Source: Irineochytrium annulatum (Eukaryota; Chytridiomycota; Chytridiomycetes; Chytridiales; Chytridiaceae). From it: DNA of 31,234 nucleotides. The stretch spans positions 1 to 31,234 of the forward strand of contig JADGJL010000217.1 of assembly GCA_027600665.1 (NCBI GenBank), in the 5' to 3' direction. Below are positions 1-9,913 of this stretch, in pieces. Both the position numbers and the translations under genes were made by a program. How positions within the stretch are numbered: position 1 is the stretch's first letter; the number at the start of each line of letters is the position of its first letter. The notes beneath the pieces are model-generated. The model was given only the letters and a program-made list of their open reading frames with translations. It was not told the DNA's origin and did not search any database.

Positions 1-97
1 ACGACTCCCGTTATTTTGTTTCAGATGCATGGACATTAACAGCGGCTTTTTTTCCCCCAAGAAACAACAAAAAAAAAAAAAAAAGTGAAAAACAAAC

Positions 98-3000
98 CCG
101 AGCTCCTCCTTATAGGAAATGGTCTTCTCCACATCGCCGGTGCGTGAAAAATGATATTCCAGCAAAGGCAGAAAGCGCTCCCGAGTTTCTGCAGTCAACG
201 ATCGCTCGATATCCATTCCAACGGCTTTGTGGGCCAATATCCGCTCCTCAAACGCCATTGATTCGTAAATTGCGTTCAGAATACCAATATGCCGAAACGA
301 GCAGCTTATTCCCTCACGCTGTTCGGTAGGAAGTCCGTTTTCGGCGACGTCAGGGTAAGTAAAGAAGTTATAAAGATCGAGTTCTTTCATTTTCTGAAGC
401 ATCTCGTCTTCAGCGACATTCATCCCGGCCAATCTCAATGCATCAGCGACTACGAAGTACTGGTGATAACAATAAACTCTCTAAGAAGGCGCATTTGCAT
501 TATACCTGACCGAGAATAGCTGCAGCCCGAAGGATTCCCTGGAAACTACTTTCCAACTTATCGTATTGAAAAAGGATGGCGGAGCTGAGATTTCCAAAGT
601 GAAAATCAGGGGTCGCGTCAAGAGAAGCATCAGCGGCTGTTTGTGCAAACGTCAGTCGATTGCAATTGTCCACTACGAAGTCAGATCCTATTTTCATAAT
701 GACAACTTCTAAAGCCATTGAGAGCACCAACGGACTGCCTCCGCTTTGCTCTATTAGTGCTAAAGTCAAAATTCATCAGGATTTAAAGCAAGTTCGTACC
801 ATCGGACAGTTTTGCATCCAGCCCACTAATTCCTGACCGTAGGTTGGACACGCGATATCCCTGTGCACATTTTAATTTCTTTGATGTTGCGGGCTATTTC
901 CTACGATGATTTGAGCAGCCTCAGCATTCCATATTCCCTTCAACTGGAAATGCGAGGTGATTTGGAGAGTGAGGATTGCTCCCAGTTTTTGGTCAGCGGG
1001 GTCGATTGGCCGTGATAAGATCGATATAAAGAACTAGACTTGTTAGTTGTAGGTAGTCAAACAGAGCGAACCGTTGAGCTGTTTTGCAGTATCTGCGCCA
1101 AAATGCTTAAAGAGAACGAGTCAAACCACTGTACGTCGTCGAAAATCAAGATTGTTGAATGGTCTTGCAAAAAGCTACTGACAAGCTTCACACACATTGA
1201 CACCAGGAAGTTGTTCTTGGCCGAATTGTCCAAGAGGGCTGTTCTTGCAGTATCCGTCATGTGGAATGCCGGAGAAACTATTGACAACAACGGGGCAAGA
1301 TCTTCCTCAACCCCCGCCAATTGAAGCAGTTTGTGGATGGCGTACTCTCTATCATCATCGTCTCCAAAAGGTTTGCAAAGATGCATTGAACTGGCAGACG
1401 CGATATTGAGACCTCGATTCCCTCCCTTTTTGTCCGGGATCTCGTGATTCAAAATGAAGCTAAGCAGAGGACCTAACGAGCAAAACGGATGTAACTGGTT
1501 TTTTTCGGTACCTAAACTGCTTAGTAACTGGCACATTCAAAAAAGTGAACCTTGAACAAGGCAAACTTTGATGTTACATGACTTCGCCTCGTTGATCAAG
1601 CTTTGGGCCAGGAAAGACTTCCCCATTCCACTAGCTGCCTCAACTACAAAGGCAGCCCTTTCATCCTTGTGATTTAACCAATCCGCGAATTTCCGGTGCA
1701 GTGCCTCTCGCTCGGTTGTGTACCCAAATATTGGCTGCACGTCTATGTCGTCTATGCTTAATCTCGGCCACGAAACACCAAAAATATGCAGCGACGCATC
1801 TTTCCCTTTAACTTTCACAAGACCTAAGTCAATGGTGGCAGTCTCGTGCTTCACTTGATCGTTTGTGGCTTCATCGATGATGAGAACACGGTGCTTCTTC
1901 GATAAGCCCATCAACCGGGCTGCCGTAATTATTACGTCACCTTCAAAATCACGGGAAAATTAGATTGGGTTTTATTCTGGCGCCAAAGACTACCTAGTAA
2001 TCCGGGATCACTGCGCAAATGATTTCCGATGCTTGTGCAAAGAGTTTCCCCCGTCGCTACTGATATTGCGAGCTTGTCCTCGGCACCTCCTAGAAACACT
2101 GACTGGACAGCGTCCATAAAATGAGACATGGCCTTAATGCATTGATCCGCATTGTTAACATGACTGAACCCCTGAATAAGTAATCGTATTAATAACTAAT
2201 CGCCAACACAAACATTGTCGTCAACTCACCGATAGTCCGAAGACGGCCAAGAGAGTCTGCCCTTTATCATCCACAGCATATTGCTGGTACACGCCGCCGA
2301 ACAAGTCTAGGGACTTCATGAAGCAAAGAATTACGCTCTGCACCCTCGCGAGATTGAATGGGAAGAGCAAGGAAATGAACACGATTGAAACTGGTCGGAA
2401 CTCTGCCGCTGACGTCCTTGTGACCGTCGCGGACCGCTTTACATTGAGCGCCTCTCCCGTCGCCTTTCTCGTAAGCGTTGCGGCCCTTTTCACATCAAGC
2501 GACCGGACCATGGTCGGATCGATGAAGAGTCTGAGGAAGTCTTCGGTCTCGTCTGTCATCGTAATTTCATTGAGTTCAGGTAATAATTGGGGTGAAAAGA
2601 GGGCCAGAAGGCGAGACGCAATTTCTGTCTCAGAAGCATCTGTCGTTTGTGCACCAGTCAAGCTTGCAGTTAGTATCTCTAAATCGATGGCGCCCAGCAC
2701 GATGTGCCCTCCGTCAATTTTCCTCGGCTGCAAGGAGAGCAATGAAGCAGATGCAGCTGGCTCCAGATATGCCAGCGCGTCCAAGGCAATCCCCATTTCA
2801 CCTTGGAGAGTTATCGCATTGCATCAAACTAAACGTACTAATTTACCTTTAGTGGTGGCGTCAAGTATTCTACCCAAAGATGCCATACAGGCCCCGTGGA
2901 CACAGTAGTCCAGCCGCGATTGCGGGTCACCGAGAATAACGCGCGAGACGTCGCCAGCGGTGATGGCGAAGTGCAGACGAAGCTCAGTAGGTGCGCCGCC

Positions 3001-3680
3001 GCTCTGATGACCGCTTTGATACTCTGAAGTGACTTGCCCTCTCATGGCCTCGGCAATGGACATGTCAAGGGTCATGAAGCCGTAGCGACTCGCAATGTGC
3101 AGGGAGCAGGCTAGCGAGCGGGCAACGACCTCCCCGATGGACTCACAGTCGTGTTCTGGAGAAAAGCTGACTAGCACAGCGTCGCCTTTGTAATGGGATG
3201 AGGAACTGCCGCAATATGATTTGGTGCTAGGGAAACTGACCTAAAAATCGAACGATGTCCCCGCGATAAAGCGCAATGACAGCGATTATCTGCTCTCTAT
3301 CAGCCGCAATTAAATGTCAGAAGGCTTACATTGTCGAGAAAGATTTGTAGAGATCGCGTAATCAACTCGGACGCCAGTTTCCCAAGGACCGTCTGCGGAA
3401 GTAATTTAGAGAGGCCCCTCTTGTAGACTCCATCAAGCAAACTCACCAGCCCAGCGGACATCTTGGAGTATCCGGAGATGTCGACCTGCAGCATCGCGGA
3501 GCGTCAGAACGAGGTTTCTAGGCGGAACATCCGGAAAACCCGACTCACCATTAGAACCACCATGGTCTCTCTGCTTTCATACGCGCGGCCAGCCGAGAGC
3601 TCGGCCTGGACTCGCCGCCGCAGGGCGCCGTCGGCACTGACGCGACGGACGTAGAGGGCCGTGAAGGAGGCAAGGCACAT
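98..3680 (-). CDS. Gene A: ADCY10-like cyclase-NTPase protein, 3' end cut by window edge (subfamily II)
   Basis: Predicted soluble-adenylyl-cyclase-type protein read on the minus strand; about 1,020 residues are visible. Exons: 3549-3680, 3330-3485, 3241-3289, 2847-3185, 2230-2801, 1994-2171, 1551-1940, 1072-1511, 905-1033, 800-860, 506-759, 98-459. The start at 3680 gives a 44-residue lead-in, exactly as in genes B-D; an upstream in-frame ATG at 3737 is less likely. C1 begins VDISGYSK (metal Asp 46) and has RFLGDA (Arg 110, Asp 114). C2 carries GDVIITAAR (Ile 480, Arg 484). Walker A is about 577-584 (AASGMGKS); Walker B is the FDDVQWFD segment near 1190. The C-terminal exons 10-11 should lie left of the window. 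The linker contains an imperfect internal repeat. The exon 9 donor is weak (see findings), so integrity of the 3' part is not certain. Gene B is divergent from it, 257 bp away. Confidence 0.85.
2403..2525 (-). repeat. Internal repeat in the C1-C2 linker of gene A
   Basis: The linker encodes two imperfect units in tandem, LDVKRAATLTRKATG and LNVKRSATVTRTSAA. The same pair is present in gene E (about 30040-30170) and absent from B, C and D. Both units are basic and rich in Thr/Ser, with KRxxT and RKxT patterns. Confidence 0.7.
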
Positions 3681-3937
3681 GGCGGCCGCGGAAGTCGTTT
3701 GTACAGAAACCATCCAGAACTTCAACGCTCGAAGCACCGCTGGCGCTTACCTCGGCGTACTGTCTCGGGCACTTCTATTGTCAGCTGGTCCACTGGCGGG
3801 GCACACTCGGTAAATCCGTCGTGGTGATCGCCGCCCCGGCCTTTGTTACGGAGCAGCAATGATTTACGCATCTCCTCGCGGTCGAGCGAGAAGGCCCGCT
3901 TGGTTCGAAATTAGTTGAACCGCCAGTCAGTGCTGCT
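3681..3937. promoter_or_regulatory. Shared divergent promoter region of genes A and B
   Basis: This 257-bp gap separates the ATG of gene A (minus) from the ATG of gene B (plus) and must hold both 5' untranslated leaders and promoters. It contains GTAAATCCG at 3810-3818 and the related inverted core TGATTTACG at 3860-3868. The GTAAATCC core recurs upstream of C and D. I see no convincing TATA box. Promoter function is inferred from position only. Confidence 0.5.
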
Positions 3938-6900
3938 ATGGGCGTAACCTCGTACACAGCGGCCTACGTCCGCTCGCTTGCGGTCGACAGGAGGCGTAAG
4001 GCCGAGGTCACGGCGCGGCTGGCAAAGGGGAAGGCCTGGGAGCTGGAGGAACGGCTGGTGGTTTGCATGGTATGTTGGAGTTGGGTCGAGGTTGTTCGTG
4101 CTCTGTTCTTGGGGCGCTGGAATGACTCAACGTTGCAGGTCGATATCTCGGGCTACTCTAAGATGTCCGCCAGCCTCACGTTCCTGGGTAAGATGGCGTC
4201 GGAGGTTATCACCAAGACGGTTGGCAGCTTCCTGAGCAATATCATCGACGTCATCGCGCTGTACGGAGGAGACATTGTCCGCTTCTTAGGTGCACACAAT
4301 GATTGCCGATTGTTTACAAACGCTTCTTGACATTCTTCAAACTACAGGTGATGCTCTCCTTGTTGCCTTTTCCCCCCACGCTGGAGAAGACGACCTAAGC
4401 CAGGCAGTCCGACGCTCTCTTGCCTGCTGCCTTCACATCGCCACATGTTGCAAGTCCGTCGACCTTGACATGAGCCTGGCCTCAACGTCACAAAACCCGG
4501 ACCACAAGCGCGATCCTCTTATGGTCGAAATCTCGTCGGGCGCGTCGTCAATGTCCTCGCTGTACCTTCACTTTGCGATCACGGCGGGGCCGATGTCGCG
4601 CGTCATCCTCGGCGACCCTGCTTGGAGGCTGGATTTTTGTGTGCAGGGAGCCGGGCTGCGCGCATTAGGCGCGATTTTGGATAACACGGCTCGCGGTGAG
4701 CTTGGTCTGTCGGCCGACGCGCTCGAAGAGCTCGATGGCGCGCTAAAAGCCGAGGTTGAGCGGCTAACGAACGAAAAGCACGTGGGAGGTCATGCGCTTT
4801 TGAGCAATTCAGCTGTGGCAGCACTGACATCAATCGTGTTTGGCATTGACTCTGGGGCAGTGGCGTATATGGCCGACTCCGACGTCGCCGACCTGTTTTG
4901 GGCTGGCAGCGGTACGAGTCCGAGTCGAGGGTCGCCGCACCGAGGGAGCACCTCGGAGCTACCGGTCCTCCCGGGTTCTATCGGGGACGACGAAACGGAG
5001 GCTAGCCGAGAGGATTTCATGCGCAAGTTTGTGAACCACTCTCTCCTAAAACGGATGGACGCGCAGTCCCGCTCCACCCAGCGGTCACCGGCTGTCCTTG
5101 AAAAAACGTCGAGTGTAGCCGCTAAAAGGACGCTGAGCGTAAACCGGCGAGCGTCGGAGGCCGTACAGGATACCCGGATGAGCTCGATCGCGTCCGATGA
5201 GGAAGGGGGGATGGTCAGCGGAGGGGGAGCTGATGTGCAGTGTGGTGGTGCCGACGGTTTCGCGGAGTTCAGAAGCGTTGCGACCATTTTTGTGTCGCTC
5301 ATGTTTCCGTTTGAGCTAGATATGGTGCAGAAAATATTGTTAAGCTTCCTGCGAGCGTTAAAAGAGCACAAGGGTGTTTTCTTGCAATACTCAGGTGTGT
5401 ATTGGAACTTCTCGAGTGAACGCAAAGTTCAGCTGACTTGTGTCACCTCGAAGCGGATGATAAAGGACAGACTATGCTCGCGATCTTCGGGTTACCGTCC
5501 TTCTCGCATGTCAACAACTCCGATCAGTCGGTCAAGTGCATGAAATGGTTTGTCGACGATCTCAAAAAAATGCTCGACGGCTCGTTTTACAACTACGTCG
5601 CGATTTCTATTGCGTCCGGTGAGATTTTATTCACGAAGCTGGGCAGCAATTACAGGAGCGAGGTCGGACTTTTAGGTTTGTTGTATTCTGTTCTTGTTAT
5701 CACTTTAACATTTTGTGGGACAGGCGACGTAATCGTGACGGCCGCCCGCCTTATGCCCATCTCTGGCTCAAAGCATGCAATCGTCATCGACCAGGTGACA
5801 AACGAGAACATCAAGCTCACTCACGCCACAAGCGATCTCGGCCTTGTCCGCCTGAAGGGTCGCGCGAATGACTCAAGGATTTATGCTCTCGATCTCGGCG
5901 AGTCCGGTGACAACTCGGGAGCACCGCAGCCGAGAAGAACCCATTTTGGCTATAAACACGAAAGGGAGGTACTCACGGAACAGTTCGCCAGTTGGCACAC
6001 GGCAGGAAGGCGTGCCGTCATCATCATCGAGGCGCCAAGCGGGCTGGGCAAGTCGGTGCTCGCTACGTTCCTTTTGGAACACGCGAACGAGCACGGGGTG
6101 CCAGCATGCTTAACTCAAGGTTTGAAAAACGTCGGCCCTACGAGATTTATTAAAGCGTGATTTACGAAACAGGGAGTGAGATGGATCAATGGCGGCCCTT
6201 CAGCGGGCTCGAGCCGGTGCTCGTTTTCATATTCAACAACCTCCTCTCTTTCGACACCCTTCCCGTCGCCTCAGCGGCCCTAAAGCGCTGGTCTTCGAAG
6301 TCTAAAAACGGTTCCTTCTCCACGGTCTCGCGGCTGCCCTCGCGCGCGGGTAAGCGGCGGCAAAGCACGGAAGACAACTCGAACACCAGCCACGCTGGCG
6401 GCGCGCTCCTCGGACTTCCTGCGCAGGCGTTCCTAATGAGAGCTGACGTTGATCTCGCTCTCGCGCCGCTGCTTGGGATGGTATCGACGGGATTTGCCGT
6501 TAGTGACACGAAGGTGACGGAGGCGATGGATGCGCAGACGAAGATCAATCATCTCAAGTCGGTTGTGGTAAAGATTATTACGGCGTTTGCCAGAGAGGTT
6601 AAGGCGGTGTTTTTGTTCGACGACGCGCAATGGTTTGATTCGCATACGCTCGACGTCCTTATGTTATTGGCCAAGTGTTGCCCCACGGTAAGCATCGCCC
6701 TTGTTGGACCAACGGCATTTACGGGCAAACCAGATATTCCTTCAAATCTTGTCAAGGCCAATGGGTATGTCGGTAAATAGGTCCTTGGAGGGAGCTCTCG
6801 CGCTTCCGGACACGCGCCATCTTGTACTTGGTGGTTTCAGTGAGCAAGAGGCCGCTGATTTAGTTGTACGTGCAGTGTTTATGTGTTTTATAGGGTGTGC

Positions 6901-9328
6901 TGACTCTCCTCAAGATGTCAAAGCTCAGCAAACTCACTGTCCGCGTTTGTGGGGTCGACCCCGCAATTTCGGCCGCTATCTACGCGAAAACAAGCGGCAG
7001 TCCGCTTTTTCTACAGATGATCATCGATGTTTTGTTTGTGAAAGTCGGGGGCGACTTAGTTGTGAACGACGACGGCATTCTTACCGTCATGGACGAATCG
7101 GTTCAGGTGGATGCCATCCTGACCGACCTAAGCGCCGCAATCCTCTTTCAATTTGATCGCCTGGACACAACTTTCCAGCGCGTCCTGAAGGTCGCATGTG
7201 TGTTAGGCCAGGTGGGCTTTAACTTTCTACCTTCTGCCCCATTTACCTCCCGGTTAGTATTTCAATCTTCGCAGTGTCCTCGACCTTGAAGACTTCAATA
7301 TGAACGTGACCGAATGCATGGAGCTAATTAAGGATAACGACGTCTACAACTTCCTTGTTTGCGAGCCGACCACCTTGATATCGACGCAGGATCCTACAAA
7401 GCCGGCGGAGGATGGTGCCGAGTGCTTTTTTCGGCATATCAGCATCATGAACACCATTTACGAATCGTTGTCGTTCGAGGAAAGACTCGCAGCGAACAAT
7501 TCCGTCGGGGCAATGATTGAAGATCTTGTGGATAGTGGCAACAGGGCTGCTCTTCTGCCCAGCCTCGAATATCATTTCTCTAGAGGGGGCGATGCCGAGA
7601 AAATCATAAGCTATAAGGAGGAGCTAGGGTGAGTGAAACAACCACTGGCTGAAAGTAATAACTTTTATGCTCATGAAAGACTATTACTGATGTCAAAGTA
7701 TCAATGCGTCGAAGGCGTACGCATTCTTGAGTCCCTTGTGAATTATGTTGCAGAAGCCAACCCCGAGGACCTGGAAAAGCTGGCCGTGCCCGTTTCGCCG
7801 CTGAGGAAGGCAAAGTGGTTAGAACGCCTATGCAGTGGTTACTCGTCAAACAGAAGGTTTCCCAAAGAACGGGACGCTGGCATCTTGGCACTGAATTATT
7901 TGGGAGCGGCGCCGTGGCCATGCGGCGACAGGGAGATCATACAAGCCTTGCAAATCGAGTGGCGGCGCTTATTCATCAATTGGATCTTGACATTTGGCGG
8001 CAGGTGGAAATCAAATTCCGCAATACAAGCGTCTCCACATAATGCTTTAGGCAAATCACAGGCTAAGATACAGCGCATTGAATTGGAAAAGGCAATTTTG
8101 TTCAGTATGGCGGAGTCGCTGGGATTGGACGCGGCGTTTTCCGCGCAGGAAAAACTCTACCTTGTTGTTAGACACTGCAACCTTTTGATACGAAGCAACA
8201 ACAACCCAACTGACTGGACCGCCGGGTTATATAAGGTAGCATTTTACGGCGTCTTCGTCAAGCCGGAATATTTCGCCTTTTTTCTTCGAGCGGCAGATTC
8301 AAGTGATGTGGGGTGCGATCAGCCATCACATCTTTTTGTGAAGGTGAGCGAATTGCAACGCCCAAAGCGTACTTACGATCCTTCATCAACACCAGGGCCT
8401 CAGCAAGCCGTTCTCGTCCACGTATAGGGAATGTGTTCCAACTATGCTCAAGGTCCACGCCATCTCAAAATCCCAGTGCGACGTGTACTTTGAACACTTT
8501 AGTATGGGCTTTGGCACAGGCGTCGCCTTTCAATATGGGAATTTCAAGACGCTTGACGAGGTTACGGAACCGTACTATCGGACGTCACTGACGGTAAAGG
8601 ACGACCCACTCATGAGCTATCTGATAATCTACGCCTTGTATCGCCTCGCACTCCTCAGGGGTGATGTGGATGCGATAGCAGAGTGGCAACAAGCCTACGA
8701 CCCTCTCGCTGCATTGTTGCGGCACGTTAATTTCGGCATTCATTCGACCGAGAGCTTCTACTCAATGCTTGCGGCCCAACGGGGGGACATGGAAGACGCG
8801 CTAGGACACCTTGAGCAGTGCCTTCTAATCATCAGCAAGATGGAACCGAGCGGCGACCTGATCGATTCCCTTATGTTCATGCCATACATAATGCTGCTGA
8901 TCTTCGACCCCATGCGATCAGGTCTGCCAATGGCTGGCGTTGCGCCAGATAAAGCCTGTTCGCCGACACCGTGGAGCCCTGAAAACATGATAAGAATAAA
9001 GACGTCAATAGGCACCATGAGGAATAGGGCGAATGTACTAGGTGCTGTCCATCACCATATAGCCTGCTTCTGGGCTACTGAAATATTCGAGATCGCAGGA
9101 CTGTTATTAGAGGGGCAAACGATCGCAGCGATGAAGGTGGCCAAACGGAAGTTGAGAAACAGACGGAAAGCAGAGCTTGAGGGTATTCAGCCGACGAAGG
9201 CAATGTATCACGGCCTTATTGCAAAATACTCAAATTCTAAAACTGAGGCGGCCAAAAGCAGGGAACTCTCCTTTTGTTTATTTAAATTGCTGAAAAGTGA
9301 GTTGTTTGTCAAATGGCTGGATGCATAG
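3938..9328 (+). CDS. Gene B: ADCY10-like cyclase-NTPase protein, complete, 11 exons (subfamily I)
   Basis: Predicted class III nucleotide cyclase fused to a P-loop NTPase, 1619 residues (human ADCY10 is about 1610). Exons: 3938-4069, 4139-4289, 4348-5394, 5454-5675, 5724-6119, 6173-6687, 6734-6865, 6915-7211, 7258-7628, 7680-8343, 8396-9328; the sum is divisible by three and all introns are GT-AG. C1 spans about 45-235: VDISGYSK gives metal Asp 46, and RFLGDA gives Arg 92 and Asp 96. A Ser/basic linker (about 290-395, with RRAS) leads to C2 (about 401-560) with GDVIVTAAR (Val 522, Arg 526). Walker A is 621-628 (APSGLGKS), Walker B ends at Asp 799-800 (FLFDDAQW). An RRQS site is at 711-714. 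Residues about 965-1619 are mainly helical, in the position of the TPR-like region of ADCY10. No signal peptide or membrane segment is evident, so a cytosolic protein is expected. Product of the cyclase is uncertain because pocket residues are altered. Confidence 0.9.
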
Positions 9329-9913
9329 TCTCGACATCCGTAAATGTTCATAATAATATTGTGTCATATTTTGTGTGAACGGAGAGATTTTTAACGGTTG
9401 CGGTGAGGCAGTTGCAAATTATTCTGCACTGCTAATTGCAAGTAATTACCAATGTACCCCAATCGTTGCAGGGACCTCCTGATCCCCACTTTTTGCGAAT
9501 ATGAAAAACATCGGAGCACATTCCCTCGGGCCTTTGTCGGTGATTTACGTTAACGTTGCGCATTCATCGTGGGTCGGCTGAATATAATCGAGAGCGCCAA
9601 TTCAACACGCCAACCTGTCCCCCATCTCCTCGTCGACGGCCGTCAGAGTGCCCATTCAGTTTGATTCCAGCGTCAACGTCACCCCCAACGTCGCCATGCT
9701 GTAACTGGCCATCGGCTGCTGTCCGCTGTTGTAAATCCGCGAAAAATCCGTTGTAAATCCGTCAAGGGGCGACGGACCTCCGGGACGTTGATTTGGTTGC
9801 GCCCGTATTGGTGGGCCCCTATGATTTACGTCCAACTCGGAACGGCGCGCCTGGGATTGCCCACCCATTCAATTTGGAGTGGTTGACTCTACGGCTCCTA
9901 CCGCCCTCGGGTC
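9329..9913. promoter_or_regulatory. B-C intergenic region with repeated GTAAATCC motifs
   Basis: The 585-bp gap holds the AT-rich 3' flank of gene B (about 9329-9440) and the upstream region of gene C. GTAAATCCG occurs twice, at 9731-9739 and 9753-9761, with the related GAAAAATCCG between them. The inverted core TGATTTACG occurs at 9541-9549 and 9822-9830. No credible gene of its own is seen; a 66-codon open frame at 9556-9756 looks like chance. Confidence 0.45.

Noticed and set aside
2318..2908. Plus-strand open frame of 196 codons opposite gene A exon 3, and its equivalent at 29770-30672
   Set aside because: Occurs opposite the same exon in A and E and crosses their introns; explained by the sense coding sequence.
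4790..5425. Long minus-strand open frame (211 codons) opposite gene B exon 3, and similar ones opposite C and D
   Set aside because: They mirror the conserved coding strand in high-GC exons and have no recognisable domain; antisense shadows.
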